A DNA stretch of 64,000 bases, from NCBI RefSeq assembly GCF_019145205.1, contig NZ_JAHSTT010000016.1, positions 62,001 to 126,000 on the forward strand. The letters run 5' to 3'. The stretch is from Pseudomonas khavaziana. Lineage in GTDB: Bacteria; Pseudomonadota; Gammaproteobacteria; Pseudomonadales; Pseudomonadaceae. Shown here one piece after another: positions 34,833 through 43,642 of the stretch. The notes under the pieces are model-generated. The model saw only the letters and a list, made by a program, of their open reading frames with translations. It ran no database searches and was not told the DNA's origin. Each line of letters opens with the position of its first letter. The stretch's first letter is position 1. A program made the position numbers and the translations under genes.

Positions 34833-36458
34833 TCAGTGGGTAGTTGGGGACAGTGGGGCGCGGTAAGGCGCATCGCTGACGGCTTCGCTTTCGTCGTCTT
34901 CGTGTTCCAGGCGCACCAGGTGGGCCGGCACGCCGGTGGCGGCGCCCCAGTAGTAGATGCCTAGGGCACAGGCCGCCACGACCAGGGTGTCAAATGGGTG
35001 GCTGATCACGCCGATGCCGCCAAAGCTGCCGAGCTTGGAGAGCAGGATGGTCACGGCGTAGAAGCCGATCAGCCAGGCCGACGAGCGCACTTGTTGCTTG
35101 AGATTCAAGTGCGCGGTCGGCACCCAGCGTGCGCACAGCAGGTACACCACAAACATCAGGATTTGCAGGCCCAGCAGCCAGGACACCGTGCTCCAGCCCG
35201 ACCAGTACACGATCAGCGCGGCGATGATGAACGACAGCGGGCCCAGCACCGCCATGCCCTTGACCCGGAACGGGCGCGCCATGTCCGGCGCATTGCGGCG
35301 CAGGGCGGCGACGGTCACCGGGGCCACGGCGTAACTGAGGATCAGCGCCGCGGACACCACGTTGATCAGCGCTTCCCAGGACGGGAACGGCAGGGTCCAG
35401 AATACCGACAGGCCGAAGGTCAGCCACAGCGCCGGGCGCGGGATGCCGGACTTTTCATCAATGCGCGTGAAGATCTTGAAGAAGGTCCCGGTCTGCGCCC
35501 AGCCGTACACCACGCGCGGGGTGGCGTTCATGTAGATATTGCCGCAGCCGCTGGGAGAGATGACCGCATCGGCCACCACCAGATAGGCCAGCCAGCCCAC
35601 GCCCAGGGCCAAGGCGATATCGCGATAGGGCAGCGCCAGTTCCTTGCTGATCCCGGCCCAGCCATTAGCGAGCATTTCGGTGGGCACGCCGCCGAGAAAC
35701 GCGGTTTGCAGCAGCACATAGATGGCGGTCGACAGCAGCACCGAGAGAATCAACGCGATGGGAATGGTACGCTGCGGGTTCTTGACTTCGCTGGCCACCG
35801 AAATGATCGGCGTCAGCCCCAGGTAGGCGAAGATCACGCCGCCAGCCGACACCGCCATCTCAATGCCAGAGAGGCCGAACGGTGCAAAACCATGCATCTG
35901 GAAGTTCGCCGGTTTGAAGAAGGTGAACAGCACACCGATCACCAGCAATGGCACGATGAACTTGAACACGCTCACCAGGTTATTGGCGATGGCAAAGGTC
36001 TTGACGCTGCGGTAGTTGAGGATAAAGAACAGGCATAGCAGCGCGAACTGCACCAGCCAGCCCAGGGTGGTCGGGTCGCTTGAACCGGCCTTGGTCAACT
36101 CCGGAAACCACGCTGCCGCGTATTGGCGCGAAGCAACCACTTCAATCGCCACCAGGCTGGAAAACGCGATCAGCGTGATAAAGCCCATCAGGTAGCCCAG
36201 CAGCGGGCCATGGGAGTACACCGGGTAGCGCACCACGCCACCGGCGCGGGGCAGGGCGGCGCCGAGTTCGCAGTAGACGATGCCCAACAGCAGTACGGCG
36301 AAACCACCCAGCAACCAGGAAAAAATCCCTGCCGGGCCGGCGATGGCCGACACATGGCTGGCGGCGAACAGCCAACCCGAACCGAAGATGGCACCCAACC
36401 CGATAAAGGTGAGGTCCATCAGTGATAGCTGTTTCTTGAACTTGCCTTGGCCTGACAT
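34833..36458 (-). CDS. APC-superfamily amino-acid permease (likely hydroxyproline uptake)
   Basis: Inner-membrane transporter of 541 residues with about 12 to 14 transmembrane segments and the APC opening LSLMDLTFIGLGAIFGSGWLFA. The C-terminal tail is charged (EHEDDESEAVSDAP). It is the first gene of the hydroxyproline operon, so import of hydroxyproline is inferred. The gene is divergent from the PAS-AraC regulator with 186 bases between start codons; both promoters must lie there, but no clear consensus boxes are visible. Confidence 0.88.
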   Translation of the reverse strand: MSGQGKFKKQLSLMDLTFIGLGAIFGSGWLFAASHVSAIAGPAGIFSWLLGGFAVLLLGIVYCELGAALPRAGGVVRYPVYSHGPLLGYLMGFITLIAFSSLVAIEVVASRQYAAAWFPELTKAGSSDPTTLGWLVQFALLCLFFILNYRSVKTFAIANNLVSVFKFIVPLLVIGVLFTFFKPANFQMHGFAPFGLSGIEMAVSAGGVIFAYLGLTPIISVASEVKNPQRTIPIALILSVLLSTAIYVLLQTAFLGGVPTEMLANGWAGISKELALPYRDIALALGVGWLAYLVVADAVISPSGCGNIYMNATPRVVYGWAQTGTFFKIFTRIDEKSGIPRPALWLTFGLSVFWTLPFPSWEALINVVSAALILSYAVAPVTVAALRRNAPDMARPFRVKGMAVLGPLSFIIAALIVYWSGWSTVSWLLGLQILMFVVYLLCARWVPTAHLNLKQQVRSSAWLIGFYAVTILLSKLGSFGGIGVISHPFDTLVVAACALGIYYWGAATGVPAHLVRLEHEDDESEAVSDAPYRAPLSPTTH

Positions 36459-36644
36459 AGCGGCGCCTTCTTGTGAGTTATTGGATAGGCATGCAGTGGC
36501 GCTATCGTGAACTCATCGACATGGCGGCGATTGATGTTTTGCGTGGGGATGGATGACGAATTCAGCACAGTTTGACGCGCTCGACAGCGCCTGGCGTATG
36601 GCGCAATCTGCTCGTTGTAAAAGTATAAAAAGGCAGTGATAGTC

Positions 36645-37454
36645 ATGTTGCACAGCGCGTTTGCGAGCCTTTTCCAAGGCAGTCGACCCCACAGCATCGA
36701 ACAGCTACTGAGCGGTGTAGAGCAGTTACTGCCGATGCTCGACGTGTTGCCCAATGCCGCGATTTTTATCAAGGACCTCGACGCCCGCTATGTGCTTGCC
36801 AACTGCACCCTGGTGCAGCGCTGCGGCCTGCGGCAGTTGCAACCGCTGCTGGGCAAGACCAGCGCCGAGGTGTTTCCCGCGCAGCTGGGGCCGGGCTATA
36901 CCGAGCAAGATCGGCGTGTACTCGAGCAAGGGCTGGTGCTCGAAGACCAGCTTGAACTGCACCTCTATGGGACCCGCGAGCCCGGCTGGTGCCTCACGCA
37001 TAAATGGCCGCTATACAACCATCTCGGCGCAATCATCGGCCTGGCCGGGATTTCGGTCGACCTGCAATCGGCCAGCGAAACCCACCCGGCCTATCAACGC
37101 CTGGCGGCAGTGGACGAACACATCCGCACCCACTTCAACCGCCGCGTGACCCTTGGTGAATTGACCCGTATCGCCGGGATATCCGTGGCGCAGCTGGAAC
37201 GCTACTGCAAGCGCGTCTTCCACCTCACGCCGCGGCAAATGATCCAGAAAGTACGTCTGGAGCATGCCCGGCGGCTGTTGCATACCGACCTGCCGATTAC
37301 CGAGGTGGCGCTGCAATGCGGATATACCGACCACAGCGCCTTTACCCGGCAGTTCAAGGCATTGACCGGGTTCACCCCCAGGCAGTATCGACAGGCAACA
37401 CCAGAAGGGCGGACACACGAAAGTCCAATGTGGGAGGGGGCTTGCTCCCGATAG
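36645..37454 (+). CDS. AraC-family regulator with PAS domain, hydroxyproline operon activator
   Basis: Regulator of 269 residues. An N-terminal PAS-fold domain (about 20-140: LPNAAIFIKDLDARYVLANC, GWCLTHKWPLYN, IIGLAGISVDLQ) precedes the AraC double helix-turn-helix (about 160-258: LTRIAGISVAQLERYCKRVF, LPITEVALQCGYTDHSAFTRQF). It is divergent from the operon and matches the layout of hydroxyproline regulators in pseudomonads. The last residues (MWEGACSR) are encoded inside a REP element, so the C-terminus has been altered by the repeat. ATG at 36645 is preferred over GTG at 36636 because of spacing from AAGG. Confidence 0.9.
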   Translation: MLHSAFASLFQGSRPHSIEQLLSGVEQLLPMLDVLPNAAIFIKDLDARYVLANCTLVQRCGLRQLQPLLGKTSAEVFPAQLGPGYTEQDRRVLEQGLVLEDQLELHLYGTREPGWCLTHKWPLYNHLGAIIGLAGISVDLQSASETHPAYQRLAAVDEHIRTHFNRRVTLGELTRIAGISVAQLERYCKRVFHLTPRQMIQKVRLEHARRLLHTDLPITEVALQCGYTDHSAFTRQFKALTGFTPRQYRQATPEGRTHESPMWEGACSR

Positions 37455-37509
37455 CGGTATGTCAGTCACCCATGAATCGACTGAAGCACCGCTATCGGGA
37501 GCAAGCCCC
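37437..37509. repeat. REP inverted pair overlapping the regulator 3' end
   Basis: GGGGCTTGCTCCCGATAGCG (37437 on) is matched by its inverse ending at 37509, GCTATCGGGAGCAAGCCCC. The stop codon of the PAS-AraC regulator lies inside the left arm. It may also act as its transcription terminator. Confidence 0.88.
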
Positions 37510-37644
37510 TCAAGCTACAAGTAAACTACTGATTTTAAAAAGTTAAAATTTAGTCCTGACGCCGGATATTTTGGAGGTGGTCCAAGTTGCTGCGCGACGG
37601 CGCCACGTCGACGATGTGACCGGGTTGTTGGGTTGTTGGGGCGA

Positions 37645-38394
37645 GTACATATCCGTTGCTTAGGTAACGGCCACTATAGGTTCCGCCCTTACGGCGGCTC
37701 ACTTTGCAAAAGCGGCAAAGTAAGCAAAACGCTCTTGCCCCACCACTCGGCACCTCGCCCAGGCTCGGTGTGCCCTCTCTCCGGCTTGAAACCGTGGGCC
37801 GCCGTCATGGGCCATCCTTGGCCCAGGACGGCTAACCCGGCGTCCTGCCGGGTTACCCACGGCTTCAAGCCTGCGTTCGGCCAGCGTGGTTTAACGGGGC
37901 GCCTGAGATCAAGATCAAAAGCGACTCGCTGCGCATCGCAGATACGCTGGCGGCGCTTGTGCTTCTCTGTAGGAGCGAGCTTGCTCGCGAAAAACCTGAG
38001 AACGCCGCGTTCTGTCTGGTTTCCCGCGTCATCGTTAACGACCTTCGCGGGCAAGCCCGCTCCCACAGGGGTACGCGCACGCTTCAACGATCAGGTCGGC
38101 TATAAGGCCGCCTCGCTGTGTTTTTGATCTCAGGCGCCCCGTTAAACCACGCTGGCCGGAATTCGACAGGGATTTGGGGGGTAAACCGGCAGGGATGCCG
38201 GTTTAGCCGCCCCGCGCCATGAATGGCGCGTGGCGGCGGCCCACCAAATCCCTGTCGGATTACGGGCACACCGAGCCTGGGCGAGGTGCCGAGTGGTGGG
38301 GCAAGAGCGTTTGGGTTACTTTTGCGCTTTTCAAAAGTGAGCCGCCGTAAGGGCGGAACCTATAGTGGCCGTTACCTAAACAACGGATATGTAC
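37645..38394. repeat. 750-bp nested inverted-repeat element
   Basis: The outer arms (37645-37774 and 38265-38394) are 130-base imperfect inverted repeats beginning GTACATATCCGTTG and including TAGGTAACGGCCACTATAGG. Inside are 35-base perfect inverted arms (37878-37912 and 38124-38158, CGGCCAGCGTGGTTTAACGG at their outer end), and at the centre a REP doublet (37967-38069). No open frame with homology is present. The structure fills most of the 1.15-kb gap between the regulator and treS. It resembles the long intergenic repeats known from P. fluorescens genomes. A compact derivative lies at 44855-45065. Confidence 0.85.
37967..38069. repeat. REP doublet at the centre of the nested element
   Basis: CTGTAGGAGCGAGCTTGCTC continuing GCGAA on the left and TTCGCGGGCAAGCCCGCTCC continuing CACAGG on the right, in inverted orientation. 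The two arms belong to different REP sub-variants. Confidence 0.88.
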
Positions 38395-38607
38395 CCAGGC
38401 CGAAAACCAACATCCTGCTCGGCTGTCAGGCCGCCGCGGGAGCAAGCTCCCTAGTTTGCTGCGCGACAGCGTCACATCGAAGATGTGGTGGGGGCTCCCA
38501 CATTTTTGGATTGCTGCCTGCCTTGGCTCCATTTCAATGCAACGAATGGCGCGCCCGCCCCTCCTATGCTTACGAGTAACCTTTTGACCACCACAGGTAT
38601 CGAGCTT

Positions 38608-40671
38608 ATGACCGCGGCGAACAACGACCATGTGAACTGGCTGGTGCAGCAATCCATGCTGCATGCGGCGCGACAGCGGGCCAAACTGTATTCCGGACAG
38701 GGTCGTTTGTGGCAGCAGCCGTACGCACATACACGTCCGCGTGATGCTTCAGCCTTGTCATCGGTGTGGTTCACCGCGTACCCAGCGTCGATCGTCACCC
38801 GCGAAGACGGCACGGTGCTTGAGGCGTTGGGGGATGAAAGCCTGTGGCATGCCCTGTCAAAAATTGGTATCCAGGGCATCCATAACGGCCCATTGAAGAA
38901 GTCCGGCGGCTTGTCCGGTACCGAACACACACCGACCATCGACGGCAATTTCGACCGCATCAGCTTCGATATCGACCCACAGCTGGGCACCGAGGCGCAG
39001 TTGCAGGCGTTGACGCGCATGGCCGCCGCGCACAATGCGGTGATCATCGACGACGTGATCCCGTCCCACACCGGCAAGGGCGCGGACTTTCGCCTGGCGG
39101 AGATGGCCTACGAGGACTACCCCGGGCTGTACCACATGGTGGAAATCCGCGAGGAAGACTGGCCGTTGCTGCCTGAGGTGGAGGAGGGGCGTGATGCGCA
39201 GAACCTCAGCCCGCTGCAGGTGGACGCGCTGCGTGACAAGCACTACATCGTCGGCCAACTGCAACGGGTGATTTTCTTCGAGCCTGGCGTAAAGGAAACC
39301 GACTGGAGCGCCACGCCCGTCGTGATCGGCGTAGACGGCAAGCCGCGCCGCTGGGTGTACCTGCATTACTTCAAGGAAGGCCAACCCTCGCTGAACTGGC
39401 TTGACCCTTCGTTCGCCGCGCAGCAGATGATTATCGGTGATGCGCTGCACGCCATCGATGTGATGGGTGCGAAGATCCTGCGCCTGGATGCCAACGGTTT
39501 TCTCGGTGTGGAGCGCAAGCTCGACGGCACGGCCTGGTCGGAAAGCCATCCACTGTCGATCACCGGCAACCAGTTGCTTGGTGGCGCGATCCGCAAAGCC
39601 GGCGGTTTCAGCTTCCAGGAACTCAACCTCACGGTGGACGATATTGCGTCCATGTCCCACGGCGGTGCCGACCTGTCCTATGACTTCATCACCCGGCCGG
39701 CCTATCAGCATGCGTTGCTGATGGGCGACACTGAATTCCTGCGACTGATGCTGCGCCAGATGCATAACCTTGGCATCGATCCGGGGTCACTGATCCATGC
39801 CTTGCAGAACCATGACGAACTGACCCTGGAACTGGTGCATTTCTGGACGCTGCATGCCCATGACACGTTCCTGTTCCAGGGCCAGACTTTCCCCGGCAAC
39901 ATCCTGCGTGAGCACATCCGCGAGCAGATGTACGAACGCCTGACCGGCGAGCATGCGCCGTATAACCTCAAGTTCGTCACCAACGGCGTGTCCTGCACTA
40001 CCGCCAGCATCATCACTGCTGCCCTGGGTATTCGCGACCTGGAAGCGATCACCCCGGCCGATATCCAGCAGATTCGCCAGATCCATCTGCTGCTGGTGAT
40101 GTACAACGCCATGCAGCCCGGCGTGTTTGCGCTGTCCGGCTGGGACCTGGTGGGTGCGCTGCCATTGGCAGCCGAGGAAGTCGCGCACTTGATGGCCGAT
40201 GGCGATACCCGCTGGATCCATCGCGGCGCCTACGACCTGGTGGACCTCAACCCCGATGCCGAGCTGTCGGCCGGGCAGATGCCACGCTCGAAAAGCCTGT
40301 ATGGCAGCCTGAACAGCCAGTTGGAAGACCCGGAGTCATTTGCCTCGCAACTGCAAAAAATCCTCGCCGTGCGCCGTGCTTACGACATCGCTGCCAGCCG
40401 CCAGATCCTGGTGCCCGACGTGGAAAACCCCGCATTGTTGATCATGGTCCACGAGTTGCCGGCCGGTAAGGGCACGCAGATCACCGCGCTGAACTTCGGC
40501 GCGACGTCGATCACCGAAACCTTGCACTTGCCCGATATCGCGGCGGGGATGGTGGTGGACATTATCAATGAACGGGTGGAAGGTGACCTGACGGCCGAGG
40601 GTGATTTCACTATCACGCTGGATGCCTATGAAGGCCTGGCGTTGCGGGTGGTGAGCAGTACGCCGATGTAA
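38608..40671 (+). CDS. treS: trehalose synthase (maltose alpha-D-glucosyltransferase), P. stutzeri type
   Basis: GH13 enzyme of 687 residues that interconverts maltose and trehalose intramolecularly. It closely follows the P. stutzeri TreS pattern (LVQQSMLHAARQRAKLYSGQ, SVWFTAYPASI, GNFDRISFDIDP) instead of the shorter actinobacterial TreS. Catalytic residues are the Asp in ILRLDANGFLGVER, the Glu in GFSFQELNLTVDD and the Asp in LQNHDELTLELV. It lacks a fused maltokinase domain. ATG at 38608 is chosen by homology to the known N-terminus; 41 further codons upstream lie in repeat-like DNA. The gene stands apart from the glgA-treZ-malQ operon and has a terminator right after it. Confidence 0.9.
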   Translation: MTAANNDHVNWLVQQSMLHAARQRAKLYSGQGRLWQQPYAHTRPRDASALSSVWFTAYPASIVTREDGTVLEALGDESLWHALSKIGIQGIHNGPLKKSGGLSGTEHTPTIDGNFDRISFDIDPQLGTEAQLQALTRMAAAHNAVIIDDVIPSHTGKGADFRLAEMAYEDYPGLYHMVEIREEDWPLLPEVEEGRDAQNLSPLQVDALRDKHYIVGQLQRVIFFEPGVKETDWSATPVVIGVDGKPRRWVYLHYFKEGQPSLNWLDPSFAAQQMIIGDALHAIDVMGAKILRLDANGFLGVERKLDGTAWSESHPLSITGNQLLGGAIRKAGGFSFQELNLTVDDIASMSHGGADLSYDFITRPAYQHALLMGDTEFLRLMLRQMHNLGIDPGSLIHALQNHDELTLELVHFWTLHAHDTFLFQGQTFPGNILREHIREQMYERLTGEHAPYNLKFVTNGVSCTTASIITAALGIRDLEAITPADIQQIRQIHLLLVMYNAMQPGVFALSGWDLVGALPLAAEEVAHLMADGDTRWIHRGAYDLVDLNPDAELSAGQMPRSKSLYGSLNSQLEDPESFASQLQKILAVRRAYDIAASRQILVPDVENPALLIMVHELPAGKGTQITALNFGATSITETLHLPDIAAGMVVDIINERVEGDLTAEGDFTITLDAYEGLALRVVSSTPM

Positions 40672-40688
40672 CGCGGACCGGGGCGCTG

Positions 40689-40733
40689 ACAAGCCGGGTG
40701 TAAAGGAATTCAGCGTCCTTGAGCCCGGCTTGT
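40689..40733 (+). terminator. terminator after treS
   Basis: ACAAGCCGGG pairs with CCCGGCTTGT across a 25-base loop, ending in TTTGC. It lies between treS and the convergent glycine-zipper gene and may work for both. Confidence 0.7.
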
Positions 40734-40758
40734 TTGCAATCAGAACAGCATCAGACCA

Positions 40759-41187
40759 TCAATGATGCTTATTCTTGTGCTTATGCTTGTTGCCTTTGTG
40801 CTTCGCGCCGCCTGAACGATGATTGCTCTCGTCGTCGGCCAGGTTATTACCCAGCGCGCCACCGGCTGCACCACCGACGCCTGCGCCGATGGTCGAACCG
40901 GTGGTGCCGCCCAGGCGATTACCAATCACCGATCCGCCGGCAGAACCCAAACCGCCGCCAATCGCCGCTTCGGTTTTATTGCCCTTTTGCGCGCCAACCG
41001 CGCCACCGGCTGCGCCACCCACGCCTGCACCGATGGCCGCGCCGGTCGATCCGCCGAGCTGTTGGCCTACCACATTGCCCAATGCGCCGCCGACACCGCC
41101 GCCCAGCGCGGCAGTGCCATCTCCGGCGGCCAGGGCCCCTTGGGAAATCAGGATGCCCAACGCCAGGGCAGGGAATGTCATTTTCAT
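40759..41187 (-). CDS. exported glycine-zipper protein
   Basis: Protein of 142 residues. A signal peptide (TFPALALGILISQGALA) is followed by alternating Gly/Ala-rich segments (AALGGGVGGALGNVVGQQLGG, with AIGAGVGGAAGGAVGA and its near copy later) and a Lys/His-rich tail (HKGNKHKHKNKHH). The two glycine-zipper halves are internal repeats about 45 residues apart. Such proteins insert in or under the outer membrane. ATG at 41187 has GAGGTAC upstream. It is divergent from the small heat-shock gene, 228 bases apart. Confidence 0.85.
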   Translation of the reverse strand: MKMTFPALALGILISQGALAAGDGTAALGGGVGGALGNVVGQQLGGSTGAAIGAGVGGAAGGAVGAQKGNKTEAAIGGGLGSAGGSVIGNRLGGTTGSTIGAGVGGAAGGALGNNLADDESNHRSGGAKHKGNKHKHKNKHH

Positions 41188-41319
41188 TTTTTTGTACCTC
41201 AAGGGCTGTCTCAGGCGCTCACGGTTTAAAGCACGCCTGGCATTCAGATTAGAGCACATGCGGTATCCCTGCGGTCTTTGCGATAGTCATTGGCGCAAGA
41301 AAAAATTTCTTGCAGCCCT

Positions 41320-41345
41320 CTTGAATTCCGTTTCCGCGTCCATAA
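41320..41345 (+). promoter_or_regulatory. candidate heat-shock sigma-32 promoter of the small heat-shock gene
   Basis: CTTGAA at 41320-41325, a spacer of 12 bases and GTCCAT at 41338-41343 fit the RpoH consensus (CTTGAA, 13-15 bases, CCCCAT) with two mismatches and a slightly short spacer. The leader that follows contains an ACGCGA/TCGCGT stem and an AGGAGA ribosome site, so RNA thermometer control is possible. Confidence 0.55.
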
Positions 41346-41415
41346 ATTTTTGATCACGCGATGCCGAACGCGGGTCGCGTACTAAATCACTTGGAGAAAC
41401 TCAGGAGATTTTATA

Positions 41416-41874
41416 ATGGCTACTACCCTTTCGTTGGCCCCACTGTTCCGTCAATCGGTGGGCTTTGATCGCTTCAATGACCTGTTCGAGTCGGCGCTGC
41501 GTAGCGAGGCTCCGAATTCCTATCCGCCTCATAACGTGGAAAAGCACGGTGACGACGCGTATCGCATTGTCATCGCCGTCGCTGGCCTGACCGAGGAGGA
41601 TCTGGATATTCAGGTCGAAAGGGGCGTCTTGACGGTTTCCGGCGGAAAACGCGAAACCGACGATAAGGTCGCTTACCTGCACCAGGGCATTGCCCAACGT
41701 GCCTTCCGGTTGTCGTTCCGCTTGGCGGACCACATCGAAGTACGTGGCGCAGCCCTGACCAACGGGTTGCTGAGCATCGACCTGCTGCGCGAGGTGCCTG
41801 AAGAGGCCAAGCCAAAACGCATCACGATTGGTGGCGAAACCAAGCCTGAACTGCGTCAGGTAAGTGTGCAGTAA
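41416..41874 (+). CDS. ibpA: small heat-shock protein (Hsp20/alpha-crystallin), IbpA-like
   Basis: Cytoplasmic holdase chaperone of 152 residues. The N-terminal region (SLAPLFRQSVGFDRFNDLFES) is the proteobacterial IbpA pattern. The alpha-crystallin domain covers about 36-130 (YPPHNVEKHGDDAYRIVIAVAG, VLTVSGGKR, RAFRLSFRLADHIEVRGAAL, NGLLSIDL), and the C-terminal I-x-I anchor is KRITIGG. AGGAG lies 9 bases before the start codon. A strong terminator follows. Confidence 0.93.
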   Translation: MATTLSLAPLFRQSVGFDRFNDLFESALRSEAPNSYPPHNVEKHGDDAYRIVIAVAGLTEEDLDIQVERGVLTVSGGKRETDDKVAYLHQGIAQRAFRLSFRLADHIEVRGAALTNGLLSIDLLREVPEEAKPKRITIGGETKPELRQVSVQ

Positions 41875-41892
41875 AGCAAACGGCGGTAAGAA

Positions 41893-41916
41893 GGCGCTCT
41901 ACGGAGCGCCTTTTTT
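41893..41916. terminator. intrinsic terminator after the small heat-shock gene
   Basis: GGCGCTC-TACG-GAGCGCC followed by TTTTTT on the plus strand. On the other strand it also follows the end of the LysR gene, with a run of A on its left side (AAG), so bidirectional use is only partial. Confidence 0.93.
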
Positions 41917-41923
41917 GTGTGCG

Positions 41924-42820
41924 TCAGACCTCGGTCTTGACCGCGAACAATTTCCTGGCCTCGGCAAAACACTTCTCGGCAATGGCCGAGCGTGGTTCGG
42001 TCTTGCGCATCACCATGCCCAGGGGCGCGAGGACGCTGGCGTCCGGCAGGTTGATGAACGCCAGATTCTCGATCGGGCTCTCCAGGCCGCTGTCCAGGGG
42101 CATGATCGCGCAACAGAAGCCTTCGTGGATGGCCTGGAACAGTTGGTACGTCGAATCGCTTTCGAGGATCGGCTGCGGATCGAGGCCGCGGCTGCGGAAG
42201 CTCAGGTCGATGGACTTGCGGTAGTGCATGCCATTACTGATCATCCCCAGAGGCAATTCGGCAGCGTCTTCCCAGCTCATTTCCGTGCCGTCAAAATGAA
42301 AATGACGAGTGTCGTACAGCAGGCCGACACGGGTTTCGCCCAGTTCGAAAAAATCCAGGTAGTTGGCGTTTACATGGTCCAGGTAGCACACACCCAGGTC
42401 CAGCTGGTTGGTGCCCAGGGCTTCGATGATTTTGTCCGAGCTCATGGAGGTCAGGCTGAACTTGAGCTCCGGGAAGGTGTGGGACAAACCCTGGATGTAG
42501 CTGATCGGGTTGAATCCGCTAAGCGGCACCAGGCCCAGGCGCAGGTTACCGACCAATTGACCACGGCACGCGGCGGCCTCGGCGAACAAGCCATCGTGGG
42601 CGGCAAGCAGGGTCCGGGCCCAGGCCAGCACGCGCTCACCGGCCTGGGTGAAGCCTTCGAAGCGCTGGCCGCGGGTGACCAGCTCCAGGCCCAGCTCATC
42701 TTCCAGGTTGCGCAGGCGCATCGACAGGGTCGGCTGGGTGATATGGCAGCGTGCGGCAGCCTGGCCGAAGTGTCGGGTCTGCTCCAGCGCGATAAGGAAT
42801 TTAAGTTGCTTTATGTCCAT
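41924..42820 (-). CDS. LysR-family regulator
   Basis: Regulator of 298 residues. The N-terminal winged helix-turn-helix is MDIKQLKFLIALEQTRHFGQ with ARCHITQPTLSMRLRNLE; the C-terminal periplasmic-binding-protein-like sensor domain spans about 90-290. It is divergent from moaB (283 bases between starts), next to the molybdenum-cofactor and formate-dehydrogenase genes, so control of that group is likely. ATG at 42820 matches the usual LysR start; the frame extends 39 codons further. The inducer is unknown; formate or molybdate status are reasonable guesses. Confidence 0.9.
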   Translation of the reverse strand: MDIKQLKFLIALEQTRHFGQAAARCHITQPTLSMRLRNLEDELGLELVTRGQRFEGFTQAGERVLAWARTLLAAHDGLFAEAAACRGQLVGNLRLGLVPLSGFNPISYIQGLSHTFPELKFSLTSMSSDKIIEALGTNQLDLGVCYLDHVNANYLDFFELGETRVGLLYDTRHFHFDGTEMSWEDAAELPLGMISNGMHYRKSIDLSFRSRGLDPQPILESDSTYQLFQAIHEGFCCAIMPLDSGLESPIENLAFINLPDASVLAPLGMVMRKTEPRSAIAEKCFAEARKLFAVKTEV

Positions 42821-43102
42821 AAGGCACCTGCCTGGGATAAGTGAAAAGCCGTAAAGGCACGAGGCGCTGGAACCCCGCGTAACCCGGCGAATGAATGAAC
42901 AGAAGATCTCATTGTAACGGCAGGCACGTCCAATCACCTGTATTGACGATGCGATTGATGCACTCGATAACTGTCCAGGGCCGGCAGTAAAAGCGGTAAT
43001 AGAAACGCTCGATAACCCGGTCAGCCGTAACGATTAGACAGCCATCGTTTCAGCGCTTTAGCCTGCGGCCATTGTCTTGATAATCGCCTGCCGGAGAATC
43101 AC

Positions 43103-43642
43103 ATGAGCATAACGTCGGATGCATTGTTTGTACCCTTGAATATTGCCGTATTGACGGTCAGCGATACCCGCGAATATGCCAATGATACCTCCGGGCAATT
43201 GCTGGTCAGCCGCCTGTTGGAAGCCGGGCACAGCCTGGTGGAGCGCAACCTGCTCAAGGATGACCTGTACAAAATCCGCGCCCAGGTGGCGACCTGGATC
43301 GCCGATGAGCGTGTGCAGGTGATATTGATCACCGGCGGTACCGGCTTTACCGGCCGCGACAGCACTCCCGAGGCAGTGGGATGTTTGCTGGACAAGCATA
43401 TTGACGGTTTCGGTGAGCTGTTTCGTGCGATCTCGATTCTTGATATTGGTACTTCCACTGTGCAGAGCCGCGCCTTGGCCGGCCTGGCCAACGGCACGCT
43501 GGTGTGCTGCCTGCCGGGCTCGACCGGTGCTTGCCGCACTGCGTGGGAAGGTATTCTTGCCGAGCAGCTCGATGCGCGCCACCGCCCATGTAACTTCGTG
43601 CCGCACCTCAAGCCGGTGGCTCTGTGCGGCACGCGAGGATGA
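43103..43642 (+). CDS. moaB: molybdenum cofactor biosynthesis protein MoaB
   Basis: MogA/MoaB-fold protein of 179 residues that adenylylates molybdopterin before metal insertion. The conserved strand NIAVLTVSDTRE, the substrate site ILITGGTGFTGRD and the PEAV block are visible, with LPGSTGACRTAW near the C-terminus. Its TGA overlaps the moeA ATG (ATGA), so the pair is translationally coupled. GAGAATCAC precedes the start codon. Confidence 0.93.
   Translation: MSITSDALFVPLNIAVLTVSDTREYANDTSGQLLVSRLLEAGHSLVERNLLKDDLYKIRAQVATWIADERVQVILITGGTGFTGRDSTPEAVGCLLDKHIDGFGELFRAISILDIGTSTVQSRALAGLANGTLVCCLPGSTGACRTAWEGILAEQLDARHRPCNFVPHLKPVALCGTRG

Noticed and set aside
37550..38579. several 60-160 residue frames between the PAS-AraC regulator and treS
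   Set aside because: All fall within the inverted-repeat element or REPs, occur on both strands because of symmetry, and lack ribosome sites and homology.
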